A DNA stretch of 64,000 nt from Rhizobiales bacterium 63-22 (GTDB lineage: Bacteria > Pseudomonadota > Alphaproteobacteria > Rhizobiales > Rhizobiaceae): positions 24,335 to 88,334 of the forward strand of contig MKVZ01000006.1 in NCBI GenBank assembly GCA_001898995.1. The letters run 5' to 3'. The notes below the pieces were generated by a model. It saw nothing but the letters and a program-made list of their open reading frames with translations. It searched no databases and was not told where the DNA came from. Position numbers and translations under genes: made by a program. Positions 10,601 to 18,957 of the stretch are shown here, piece after piece. How positions within the stretch are numbered: position 1 is the stretch's first letter; every line of letters starts with the position of its first letter.

Positions 10601-11249
10601 CGAAGCCGATGTCAGCAAGACCCGCATGAGGGGGGCACAGGTTTCCCTGAATGATAAATCATGGCTTGCTCCCGCCAGCGACGCCATGGGCATCCAGGCG
10701 GTGACACATTACGATATCGACTGGACGGGTTCCGTTCGCGGGCGTCTTGGCTACGCATTGAATGGCAAATGGCTGGTCTACGGAACTGCCGGTTTGGCGT
10801 TCCTGCACGAAAAAGAGTTGCGTGACCAGTATCATTATGCGGAAAACTATTACGGCGGAGAAAGTTCTACCGGCCTACTTTATATCGACCAGGATTCCAG
10901 CCTGCGGGCAGGCTTGACCATAGGCGCAGGCGCCGAATATGCGATCAACGATCGTTGGTCGATCAAAGTCGACTATGCTTACAGCCGATATGGCAATCGT
11001 GACTTCAAATTCGATAATGGACGCGCCGGAACGGGCGGCAATTATACGACAAGTGAGCAGATAGGGACGAACACCATACCGCCAGACCAATTTTTTTGCA
11101 GTCAATACGGCGTTCTCTGCGATCCCAGCGAAGTCCCTGTCTATCAAACGACGGAGCACCAGGGAAAATCCAACGTCGTAAATGGACGCAGGGCATCGAG
11201 CTCGCTGGATACGCATGCGTTCAAGTTGGGATTGAACTATCATTTCTAG
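7620..11249 (+). CDS. TonB-dependent receptor (HasR/heme-receptor-like, STN domain) fused to a C-terminal Omp25/31-like beta-barrel
   Basis: 1209 aa: signal peptide; STN domain FSIPAGPLNRALAIFGRQSGLQITYN; plug; barrel with NPDLKPERSSNWEIGVNY ending GRTFYLGLTSDF (~10337); then WTGFYAGIHAG...FGLQAGYNYQFNNRWVVGIEAD...AFKLGLNYHF. Confidence 0.9.
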   Translation: MVMVRRSGESTNRNGRHKALVTALLLGTATVGFVGGISQRAIAQSSTKTAFSIPAGPLNRALAIFGRQSGLQITYNPAIAANKRTNGATGQMDHAQAIGQILQGSGLSYSFPNAKTVTIAGRATDAASQGVPIDASGSTLLNTITVTGGQDISPTDAPYRTAAPTSYISKENIDHFRGSSPADIFRGTPGVMSGDARNGGAVDVNIRGMQGFGRVATTVDGAENGVTVYQGYQGLSNRTYIDPDFIGGVEITKGSNVASRGIAGNVAIRTINADDIIKPGNSWGIRIKGEYGGNSATPHAGAKGGYQWPYWPSADPVAIPSKDGMGRPSLFTPTSGSGSVVAAIKDENYDFLAGYAYRKRGNYYAGKHGPAADHVNLGPKNICNTYGYCQYWPNYIDNGGLTNYRAGEEVLNTQSLSESYLAKATLRFDGGHTLQLGYTGYRGEAGDLLASRFTGDRGQPTQQEQTSGTRLDTGTMRYSWKPDDNDLIDLKANLWLTQLEMRNVRRGSPMPTPGSIGLPAKYRTGSDTIMYGGDVSNTSKFDLDRFGSVDFTYGLSYLNEDTRPSGYTDFLEGWLNLRNAYRQEAGAYGKVAYKPVDWLTINGGLRYSHYWSHDRSHSAISQQELNSKPDRNSGGVSPSVGVTVEPFDGAQLYANYSDALRYPSLFESVSAFTIIPNPDLKPERSSNWEIGVNYTHDDLLSDDDRGMVKFGYFNWDVKDYIARAFRDFQNPDGSTWSGMQVYNIDRAKFSGLEFSSRYESNGFTADLTANYYLGIQYCRTDETCGSKSLYGDYGTNFVPPKYSVDLTVSQKMLDDRLTVGGRVSYIGPRAIGHGDVTATGAAQFIALTRWKPYALIDVYADYKITDALTATARIENLTDKYYVDPLGLVNQPGPGRTFYLGLTSDFGGDQKLPRLSPFSRSRGELPGVDWTGFYAGIHAGMISGRTWGVTTALDGTADPVSASESADHTFGNTAMFGLQAGYNYQFNNRWVVGIEADVSKTRMRGAQVSLNDKSWLAPASDAMGIQAVTHYDIDWTGSVRGRLGYALNGKWLVYGTAGLAFLHEKELRDQYHYAENYYGGESSTGLLYIDQDSSLRAGLTIGAGAEYAINDRWSIKVDYAYSRYGNRDFKFDNGRAGTGGNYTTSEQIGTNTIPPDQFFCSQYGVLCDPSEVPVYQTTEHQGKSNVVNGRRASSSLDTHAFKLGLNYHF

Positions 11250-11291
11250 AGCAACGGACTTGAAAGTGGAATCCGAGTTTTCTTGTCTCGT

Positions 11292-11317
11292 AATACATAA
11301 AAACAATACATAAAAAC
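11292..11317. repeat. 13-bp perfect tandem duplication (AATACATAAAAAC x2)
   Basis: Read directly downstream of the receptor stop codon. Confidence 0.9.
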
Positions 11318-11337
11318 AAAGATATATAGCGGTTCTG

Positions 11338-11973
11338 GTGACTCCGTTTTTACCGAAACTGCCAAACAGGGAAAGAGTGTTTGTTGTGAATACGGTCATA
11401 CATATATCGACAGATGATCAATCGCGCTCCAGACGCCTGATGACTGCGACGAGCGCTACGCATGAACAGCCGACCGGGCATAGAAAAGATTATCTTTCGC
11501 TCGTTTTGGTGCAGAAGCTGACCGCCGGCACACAGGATCGCGATGTCGAGAGGTGTGTCGGTCGCGATCATGACGAGGAAGCGCAACGGGCCGGCTTTAT
11601 CGCATTGGGAATGGCGTTTCTCGCGGCAGCAATCGTCAGTGTCAGGGTTCCCGTGCCGCTGACGGTCGCTCTCATGTTCGGTGCAGTGCTTTGCTTTCTG
11701 CAACTCTCCGTCACGACGCGTCGCTGGATTGGAATGAACTGGCTGACTCGGGCCGGCCTGACATTCCGGTGCTGGATGACCAGACTGCCTTTCGGTCTGC
11801 GCGTGAGCTTGCTTGTCACTTACACCCTTGCCGGTCTTGCACTCCTGCTGACAGCGCCGTTCGCACCACCGCTCGGCAAATTTGTTGCCAATGTGCTGAT
11901 GTGTGTGGGCCTGATCCTGCTTGTCGGGCCAAAGGCCGGAGAAAATAAAAACAAGTTTGAGCAATGTTGCTGA
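11338..11973 (+). CDS. Small membrane protein of unknown function
   Basis: Four hydrophobic stretches (FIALGMAFLAAAIVSV, LTVALMFGAVLCFLQL, LLVTYTLAGLALLLTA, VANVLMCVGLILLVG); true start uncertain. Confidence 0.5.
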   Translation: MTPFLPKLPNRERVFVVNTVIHISTDDQSRSRRLMTATSATHEQPTGHRKDYLSLVLVQKLTAGTQDRDVERCVGRDHDEEAQRAGFIALGMAFLAAAIVSVRVPVPLTVALMFGAVLCFLQLSVTTRRWIGMNWLTRAGLTFRCWMTRLPFGLRVSLLVTYTLAGLALLLTAPFAPPLGKFVANVLMCVGLILLVGPKAGENKNKFEQCC

Positions 11974-12134
11974 CTGGACGAGCCTATGCATTCGATTGAA
12001 CGGCCAGGCCGTCTGCTATTGCTCGATACCATCTCCCGGGATCTCATCCGATTGTATTCCCGCGACGCGCATTCGAAGATACAGACAGAATCTGCTCACA
12101 TGTCCGCAACTGTTGAGCAGGTTCATCCCGCATC

Positions 12135-13049
12135 ATGAGCGCTTTGCTGGAATGGCAGCCCGAGAAACGGACATGGATTGGCGAATTTGTATTGTGGTGC
12201 GGTTCGGCATTGGCCGTGATGGCGATATATGCTGGCGCCGCGCTCTGGCTGGCGCAGGAAGAACCGATGGCGGCGGCCGATAATTCTCCGCCGCCCGCCA
12301 TCATGATCGAACTTGCCGAGACACCTGAGGCGACGCAGACGGAAGAAACAGATATCTCGCAGGAAGTGCGGGACTCGGCACAAAGCGCGCCGTCGGAAAA
12401 GGCCGACGAGCCACTGGATGAACCCTCGCCTGAGAAGCCGGTAGAGGAACAGCCATCCGAGCCGGCCAAACCCGAGGAGGTAAAAGAACATGAAAAGCCG
12501 GCACCGGTAATCGAACAGAAATCGGTCGAGGAAAAGACACCGTTACTGGAGAATGTCGCGGTGCCCTTGCCTGCCATCAGGCCGAAGCCGCCTGCGCCGA
12601 AGAAGGTGGTCGTCAGGAAGGATCAGCCAAGGAAGACGCCGACCAAGAAGGCGCCCAGCCGGCAGAACGTGGCTTCGCCGCAGGCAACGAAAGCGCAGGT
12701 CCAGGTAGCGCAATCCACCAGAACCGCAGCTCGCCAGTCGGCGTCTGGCTTCTTTTCTTCAGCGATGACACCGGCCACATGGCAAGCGAAGCTGATGGCG
12801 CAACTCGAGCACAGAAAGCGCTATCCGTCAGGTGCAAGATCGCGTGGCGAGACCGGCATCGTCTATGTGCGCTTTCGTATTGACGACAGCGGCAATGTAC
12901 TGTCCGCCAGCCTTGCCCGTTCGTCGGGTTATCCGGAACTGGACAACGAAGTCCTCTCACTCGTCAGACGCGCTTCACCTGTTCCGGCTCCGCCGCCCGG
13001 TGTAAACAAGACCATCACAGCACCGGTGAAGTTCGATACACGTTGGTGA
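12135..13049 (+). CDS. TonB/HasB-like energy transducer
   Basis: N-terminal TM, long Pro/Glu/Lys-rich spacer, C-terminal YPSGARSRGETGIVYVRFRIDDSGNVLSASLARSSGYPELDNEVLSLVRRASPVPAPP. Confidence 0.9.
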   Translation: MSALLEWQPEKRTWIGEFVLWCGSALAVMAIYAGAALWLAQEEPMAAADNSPPPAIMIELAETPEATQTEETDISQEVRDSAQSAPSEKADEPLDEPSPEKPVEEQPSEPAKPEEVKEHEKPAPVIEQKSVEEKTPLLENVAVPLPAIRPKPPAPKKVVVRKDQPRKTPTKKAPSRQNVASPQATKAQVQVAQSTRTAARQSASGFFSSAMTPATWQAKLMAQLEHRKRYPSGARSRGETGIVYVRFRIDDSGNVLSASLARSSGYPELDNEVLSLVRRASPVPAPPPGVNKTITAPVKFDTRW

Positions 13050-13061
13050 GGAGGATAGGTA

Positions 13062-13319
13062 ATGTTGTCCCCGAACAACATGATGAAAACTGCAACCGCA
13101 ATTGGCGCTGTCCTTCTTTTGGTTGGTTGCATATCGCTGGAGCCTTTGCAGCCTTACACATTCGGCCTGACAAGAAAAATACCGGCCGTCTGCACTGGTT
13201 GGCAAAGCGTGCCGCTGAAACCCCGCACCGCGCAGATATTGGAACAGTCCAATCCCGATCTCGTCACCAGTATCCAGGATCACAACATGAGAGGAAGAAA
13301 AATGGGATGCTGGCAATAG
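13062..13319 (+). CDS. Small putative lipoprotein
   Basis: 85 aa with lipobox-like LLLVGC after a hydrophobic N-terminus; directly follows the tonB-like gene. Confidence 0.5.
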   Translation: MLSPNNMMKTATAIGAVLLLVGCISLEPLQPYTFGLTRKIPAVCTGWQSVPLKPRTAQILEQSNPDLVTSIQDHNMRGRKMGCWQ

Positions 13320-13536
13320 ACTCTTGCCCGACCGGCGTGGCTGGAAACCAGCGCACGGATGTTCAACTTTCTGAAGCATTGCGGCAAGCTTGTCAGCCCC
13401 AGGCTATGCCAGCGTTTTGTTCTGGGGTATGTGGAGTTCGCAAATCGGCTTTCGTGTGATTCACACTACGGATGGACTGCTTTGTACTGAAGAGCCCCGC
13501 TCCATAACACGGCTTCATCAATGCAGGCGTTTTGCA

Positions 13537-14649
13537 TCACACCTTTGGCAGGTTCACTGACAAAACATTCAAAAACTGATCGTTCTCTGCGATGGAGCCA
13601 ATGCTGGCGCGAATAAACGTTGTATATCCCGCCTGCCTCCACGGTTTGACGATCACACCGGCCATTAGAAGTGTTTCAGCAAAGGCTGCGGCATCCTCCC
13701 CGCAATCAAAAAAAACAAAATTTCCTTTTGACGGCGCGACTTTAATTCCCCACTGCCTCAACGCGGCGGTGACACGAGCTCTCTCAGATACCGCAAGTGT
13801 GACCGTCCGGCTGATGTGCTTTTCGTCCTGGAGCGCCGCAATCGCTGCTGCTTGAGCGATCGCGTTGGTATTGAACGGCGTTCGCACCCGATTCAAGAAA
13901 TCGACAAGCTCGGGGCTGGATATGATCCCAAACCCAATTCTCAATCCCGCCAATCCATAGGCCTTTGAGAAGGTACGCAGGAGCATCCAGCTCTTGTTGC
14001 CGGCTCGCAGCAGGTCAAGCGTTGCGGGATAGTCTTCGCCACGGGCGTATTCTGCATAGGCTTCATCGACGACGAGCAATGTATCTATGTCGACGGCATC
14101 GAGAAATCGTTCGAAGTCGCGCTGTCCGATCCACGTTCCCACTGGATTCATCGGATTTGCGAACATGATCATGCGCGGCTTGCGCTTGGCCGCTGCAATC
14201 AGCGCAGCTGTATCGATTGAAAAATCCGGCAAGATTTCGATCCGTTCCACCTTGCCGCCCATGAGAACGGCATAGTCCTCATGTAACGGAAAGGACGGAT
14301 AGAGAGTCGTGACCATATCGCCAGGCCGCACGACAGCCTTGCAGACCACCGCGATGAGATCCTCCGAACCGTTGCCGAGGATGATGCCGGATGCATCCAC
14401 GCCAAAGCGGTTCGCGATGGCTTCACATAGGTCGCGCCCTTTGGGATCGGGATAAAGCCGGAAGAGATCGCGCAAATCCTTCTGCGAGGCAATAACATCT
14501 CCGGATGCACCGAGGGGGTTCTCATTCGAACCCAGTTTCGCAATGACGGCCGGGTGATAGCGCTCTCGCACCTCCTTGAGCGTCAGCCCGGAATTGTAAG
14601 AAGGAATCCCCATAACCTCGTCGCGGATGTGCCTTCTGCCGTCCGACAT
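13537..14649 (-). CDS. Histidinol-phosphate aminotransferase-like PLP aminotransferase (HisC family)
   Basis: ORF 13537..14784, likely start MSDGRRHIRDEVMG; LGSNENPLGAS, NPMNPVGTW, RTFSKAYGLAGLRIGFG. Confidence 0.9.
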   Translation of the reverse strand: MSDGRRHIRDEVMGIPSYNSGLTLKEVRERYHPAVIAKLGSNENPLGASGDVIASQKDLRDLFRLYPDPKGRDLCEAIANRFGVDASGIILGNGSEDLIAVVCKAVVRPGDMVTTLYPSFPLHEDYAVLMGGKVERIEILPDFSIDTAALIAAAKRKPRMIMFANPMNPVGTWIGQRDFERFLDAVDIDTLLVVDEAYAEYARGEDYPATLDLLRAGNKSWMLLRTFSKAYGLAGLRIGFGIISSPELVDFLNRVRTPFNTNAIAQAAAIAALQDEKHISRTVTLAVSERARVTAALRQWGIKVAPSKGNFVFFDCGEDAAAFAETLLMAGVIVKPWRQAGYTTFIRASIGSIAENDQFLNVLSVNLPKV

Positions 14650-14703
14650 TCCTTGCCCCTGTCCTGAGAGTGCTGGCAGGCAGAATATGCACGAAATTTC
14701 AGT

Positions 14704-14725
14704 TTGTCGATACATGTATAGACAA
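14704..14725. promoter_or_regulatory. 22-bp operator-like palindrome TTGTCGATACATGTATAGACAA
   Basis: 10 of 11 position pairs symmetric; lies between divergent HisC-like and SDR genes. Confidence 0.65.
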
Positions 14726-14770
14726 TATCGCGCAAGCATGATTTGATCACCAAAAAGCAAGGGGATCACA

Positions 14771-15541
14771 ATGACAAAAGCCATGTTCGATCTTTCTGGA
14801 AAGGTGGCTGTCGTGACCGGCGCCAGTCGGGGTCTGGGACAGTGGATCGCTCTCGCCCTGGCGGAGGCCGGGGCCGATGTTTGCGTTACGGCGCGCGATG
14901 AAAAATCGCTGTCCGAGACGAGACGGAGGATCGAGGCTTTGGGCCGGTCCTGCCTGACGCGCGCTCAGGACGTCACCGATATTTCCTCCATCGATGACGC
15001 GTTCGGTACATTTGAGACGGCGACAGGCGCGATCGATATCCTGGTCAACAACGCCGGCTACGAGGAAGTCTCGCCGTCTCTCGATGTCGACGAACAGCTC
15101 TGGGACAAGATCATCGGCACGAACCTCAAGGGAGCCTTCTTCTGGTCGCAGAGGGCAGCCCGCAGAATGGCAAAGCAGCCCGACGGGGGCAGCATCATCA
15201 ATCTTTGCTCACTGACCTCCTACGTCGGCATACCGACGGCTGTGCCATATGGTTCCTCGAAATCGGGATTGCTCGGCATGACGCGGGCACTTTCAGCGGA
15301 ATGGGCGCAGTATGGAATCCGCGTCAATGCCATAGCGCCAGGCTATTTTCGCACAGCGATGACCGAGGGCTTCTATCAGAATGAAGACTGGTCCATAAAA
15401 ATGCTCGACAAGATTCCCCAGAGGAGATTTGGCAAGGAATCAGACATCGGTGGTGCGATCGTGTTTCTGGCGAGTGGCGCATCCGCATACATAACCGGTC
15501 AATGCATTCCCGTGGATGGCGGATTCCTGGCATCGATCTGA
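14771..15541 (+). CDS. Short-chain dehydrogenase/reductase (SDR)
   Basis: VTGASRGLG, NNAGYEE, YGSSKSGL motifs. Confidence 0.93.
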   Translation: MTKAMFDLSGKVAVVTGASRGLGQWIALALAEAGADVCVTARDEKSLSETRRRIEALGRSCLTRAQDVTDISSIDDAFGTFETATGAIDILVNNAGYEEVSPSLDVDEQLWDKIIGTNLKGAFFWSQRAARRMAKQPDGGSIINLCSLTSYVGIPTAVPYGSSKSGLLGMTRALSAEWAQYGIRVNAIAPGYFRTAMTEGFYQNEDWSIKMLDKIPQRRFGKESDIGGAIVFLASGASAYITGQCIPVDGGFLASI

Positions 15542-15580
15542 AAAATCGAGATGAGGCTTGACAGGTTGGTTCTGATGTTA

Positions 15581-15612
15581 TTGTCTGGATATGTATAGAC
15601 ATCTATAGACAA
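15581..15612. promoter_or_regulatory. Second operator-like element TTGTCTGGATATGTATAGACATCTATAGACAA
   Basis: Shares ATGTATAGACA with the 14704 palindrome and carries an additional TATAGACAA half-site; upstream of the HisD-like gene. Confidence 0.55.
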
Positions 15613-15822
15613 ACAAAAACGGGAACGAAGTCTCGGACTTCCTGGGATTTTGCCGAGCGAGCATCCGGCAGCCTCGATGCAAATAGTCTGCAGGGACGTG
15701 CTCTGGCGGCCGGCAACTATGGTGCCTTTTAGCACATCCTGCAAGAAATGGATATCGTCGCGCCATCGAAGCGCAGGCGATTGGTTATCCGCGCCTTGCA
15801 TGCGCCAACTAGGATATGAGCA

Positions 15823-17151
15823 ATGACCAACGTCACCTTTCATGAATATTCCAAGCTCGGACCGGAGGAAAGGGCCGCGCTCCTGCAACGGTCGGAAACG
15901 GATATTTCCGGCTTCATGGAAAAAGTGGCGCCGATCCTCGAGGCTGTCCGAACGGAAGGTGACCGCGCTGTCGCCCGTTTCGGCCGCGAGTTCGACAAGG
16001 CGAATATCACGGAAGCGACGCTGAAGGTAACCGAAGCCGAATTCGATGAAGCGTTCAAGCTCGTGAGCGAAGACGTCATCGAAGCCATCACGTTCGGGAT
16101 TGAGAATATCCGTTACTTCCATGAGGAGCAGAAGCCGGAAGCCATGTGGCTGAAGGAAGTCAAACCTGGCGCTTTCGCGGGCGATCGTTTCACGCCGATC
16201 AGGTCGGTTGCGCTCTATGTGCCTCGCGGCAAGGGATCCTTCCCGTCCGTCACGATGATGACGTCGGTACCAGCCGTGGTTGCAGGCGTTCCCAATCTTG
16301 CGATCGTGACGCCCCCTGCTCCGGACGGCCGTGTCGATGCAGCAACCCTCGTGGCTGCGCGCCTTGCAGGGGTGGAAACGGTCTACAAGGTTGGTGGCGC
16401 GCAAGCGGTCGCGGCTGTCGCCTATGGTACGGAAACGATCAAGCCGGCCCTCAAGATCGTCGGGCCCGGAAGTCCCTGGGTGGTGGCGGCAAAGCGCAGT
16501 CTCGCAGGGATAATCGACACCGGCCTTCCCGCCGGGCCGTCCGAAGCGATCATTTTTGCCGACCACACCGTGCATGGCGGGCTGGCAGCACTCGATCTGC
16601 TGATCGAAGCGGAACATGGACCGGATTCGTCGGCCTATCTCGTCACCCACAGTCGGCGGGTGGCGGAAGAGGCGCTCGCCGCCTTGCCCGAACATTGGTC
16701 GCGAATGACCGAGCAACGTGTCCAATTTTCGAGCGCGGTGCTGTCGGGTAAATCGGGCGGCATCGTACTGACGTCGTCGATCGAAGAAAGCTACGATTTC
16801 GTCAACGCCTATGCCCCGGAACATCTTGAGATCCTGTCTCAGGATGCCTTTGCCCATCTCGGCCATATCACCGAGGCCGCTGAAATTCTGATGGGAACGC
16901 ATACGCCGGTCAGCATCGCCAATTTCTGCCTTGGCCCGAATGCGGTGCTGCCGACCAGCCGTTGGGCACGCACTTTCGGTCCGCTCTCCGTCACCGACTT
17001 CGTCAAACGCAGTTCGATCGGCTATGTGACGGCACCGGCCTATCCCGAGTTCGCCAAGCGAGCCCACAAGCTCGCGGAATATGAAGGCTTCTCGTCCCAC
17101 GCCCACGCCGTCTCGGCCGTTCGCGAAGCCTACCTTCCGAAGCGGAGCTAG
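15823..17151 (+). CDS. Histidinol dehydrogenase family protein (HisD/HpsN-like, diverged active site)
   Basis: AEHGPDSSAYLVT, VNAYAPEHLEIL, LPAGPSEAIIFAD retained; canonical GDY...NHVLPT replaced by ANF...NAVLPT. Confidence 0.88.
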   Translation: MTNVTFHEYSKLGPEERAALLQRSETDISGFMEKVAPILEAVRTEGDRAVARFGREFDKANITEATLKVTEAEFDEAFKLVSEDVIEAITFGIENIRYFHEEQKPEAMWLKEVKPGAFAGDRFTPIRSVALYVPRGKGSFPSVTMMTSVPAVVAGVPNLAIVTPPAPDGRVDAATLVAARLAGVETVYKVGGAQAVAAVAYGTETIKPALKIVGPGSPWVVAAKRSLAGIIDTGLPAGPSEAIIFADHTVHGGLAALDLLIEAEHGPDSSAYLVTHSRRVAEEALAALPEHWSRMTEQRVQFSSAVLSGKSGGIVLTSSIEESYDFVNAYAPEHLEILSQDAFAHLGHITEAAEILMGTHTPVSIANFCLGPNAVLPTSRWARTFGPLSVTDFVKRSSIGYVTAPAYPEFAKRAHKLAEYEGFSSHAHAVSAVREAYLPKRS

Positions 17152-17155
17152 GCCC

Positions 17156-18169
17156 ATGAAAGCCGTGCGGCTCTACGAAGCGCTCGACCTCAGGGTCGAG
17201 AACATCGATGATCCAGGCCCGCCGCCCGTAGGCTACGTGACTGTGGATGTTCGCGCCGCAGGAATCTGTGGCTCGGACCTTCATAACTTCCGTACGGGCC
17301 AATGGATTACCCGGCGTCCATCGACGGCGGGCCACGAATTCTGCGGGCGTGTCACTGCGGTCGGCGACGATGTCGAGGATCTCAAGGTCGGTGATCTCGT
17401 TGCGGCCGACTCTCGCTTCTACTGCGGCCAGTGCGACGCATGCAAATCGGGCCGCAGCAATGTTTGCGAACATCTCGGCTTCGTGGGAGAGGTTTGCGAC
17501 GGCGGTTTTGCCGAACGCGCAAATCTTCCCGCGCGGCTGCTGCTCAAGCACAACCCTTCGCTCAAGCCGGCAGTTGCCGCAATGGCGGAGCCTCTCGCAG
17601 TCGCTCTTCATGCTGTTCGCCAGCTCCGTCCACCATCTGGCGAACCCGTCCTCCTGATCGGTTGCGGAACGATCGGCGGCCTCTGTGGATTGTTGCTTTC
17701 GCATCTTCATGACGGCAAGTTGCTGTTTTGCGACCTCAACCCCGATCGCGCCGAGATGGTGGCCGGGATTTGCGGCGGCTCCGCAATCGATCTGGATAGG
17801 ACGCAGGCGAAAGCGGCACTCGGCGGCAGACGACTTCGTTACGCGGTCGATGCAACCGGAAGCACGACGGCCATTGCGAAGGGCCTGGAAATGCTTGATG
17901 GCGGCGGCGCGCTTGCTCTGGTCGGCATCAGTCACGGAAGGCTCGATCTCGATCCCAACCATCTTGTCGAGCGGGAAATCGGACTGATTGGCTGTCATGC
18001 TTTCACGGACGAACTTCCCGACGCCGTCGCGCTCTTGCCAAAGCTGCAGCCCTCGCTCTTGCAATTCAGCGAAGTCTTGACCTCGCTTGACGACATTCCT
18101 GACGCCTATCGCCGTCTGCTCGAAGGCCGATCGAATAAATTGAAAACAATCATTCGGATAGCCGATTGA
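17156..18169 (+). CDS. Zinc-dependent alcohol/polyol dehydrogenase (MDR family)
   Basis: Start MKAVRLYEALDLRVEN; GICGSDLHNF, GHEFCGRV, structural-zinc CGQCDACKSGRSNVC. Confidence 0.93.
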   Translation: MKAVRLYEALDLRVENIDDPGPPPVGYVTVDVRAAGICGSDLHNFRTGQWITRRPSTAGHEFCGRVTAVGDDVEDLKVGDLVAADSRFYCGQCDACKSGRSNVCEHLGFVGEVCDGGFAERANLPARLLLKHNPSLKPAVAAMAEPLAVALHAVRQLRPPSGEPVLLIGCGTIGGLCGLLLSHLHDGKLLFCDLNPDRAEMVAGICGGSAIDLDRTQAKAALGGRRLRYAVDATGSTTAIAKGLEMLDGGGALALVGISHGRLDLDPNHLVEREIGLIGCHAFTDELPDAVALLPKLQPSLLQFSEVLTSLDDIPDAYRRLLEGRSNKLKTIIRIAD

Positions 18170-18203
18170 TCTGGATACGCCCTGGCGTGACACGGAGAAC
18201 GAA

Positions 18204-18935
18204 TTGCCCGGTCTTTCCAACACCGCGCTGCCACTCTATGAAAAGATCAAGGCTTTTGTCCTTGATAATATCGGCAACGGCAACTGGACTCAGAACGAGA
18301 AGGTCCCGTCCGAACACGAGTTGATGGCAACACTGGGTGTCTCCCGGATGACGGTCCATCGCGCGCTCCGTGAATTGACGGCCGAAGGTCACCTGCGCCG
18401 GGTCCAGGGGGTCGGTACATTCGTCTCGCCGCCCAAGGCGCAATCGACCTTGATTGAAATCAGCAATATCGTCAGCGAGATCAAGGCGCGCGGCAGCAAG
18501 TACCGCGCAGAGGTGATCGCTCTCGAGAGGATCAAGCGCCCCGACAAGACCCTGCTTGCCGCCTTCGAATTCAAGAAGGTGCAACCGGTGGAGCATTCGC
18601 TGATCGTTCACTACGAAAACGACGTACCCGTCCAGCTCGAGGAACGTTACATCAATCCGGGACTGGTCAAGAACTATCTCGACCAGGACTTCACCTCGGC
18701 CGCGACCTATGACTACCTGCAGCACAGCACCCCCTTGACCGAGGTCGAACACCTGATCAGCGCCGTTCCCGCCACCGAACATCAGGCAAAGCTTTTGCAC
18801 ATTCGCGAGCGCGACAGTTGTCTGGTTCTCAACCGCAAGACCTGGACGGGCCAAACCGTCGCAACCGTCAACACCTTCACCTATGTCGGCAGCCGTTATA
18901 TACTCGGAAGCAGGTATCTGCCGCCGGCCAAGTAG
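18204..18935 (+). CDS. GntR/HutC family transcriptional regulator (UTRA domain)
   Basis: KVPSEHELMATLGVSRMTVHRALRELTAEGHLRRVQGVGTFV plus a UTRA-like C-terminus. Confidence 0.93.
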   Translation: MPGLSNTALPLYEKIKAFVLDNIGNGNWTQNEKVPSEHELMATLGVSRMTVHRALRELTAEGHLRRVQGVGTFVSPPKAQSTLIEISNIVSEIKARGSKYRAEVIALERIKRPDKTLLAAFEFKKVQPVEHSLIVHYENDVPVQLEERYINPGLVKNYLDQDFTSAATYDYLQHSTPLTEVEHLISAVPATEHQAKLLHIRERDSCLVLNRKTWTGQTVATVNTFTYVGSRYILGSRYLPPAK

Positions 18936-18957
18936 CAAGCCAGGATCGGATCAAACG

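Noticed and set aside
13537-17151. Histidine biosynthesis operon (HisC + HisD)
   Set aside because: No other his genes nearby, diverged HisD metal-site motifs, and an SDR/ADH/SsuABC/HutC context pointing to catabolism.
15499-17157. 552-aa minus-strand ORF opposite the HisD-like gene
   Set aside because: Antisense of a well-supported HisD-family CDS; no recognisable domains.
17003-18223. 406-aa minus-strand ORF opposite the Zn-ADH gene
   Set aside because: Shadow ORF; the plus strand has full MDR motifs.
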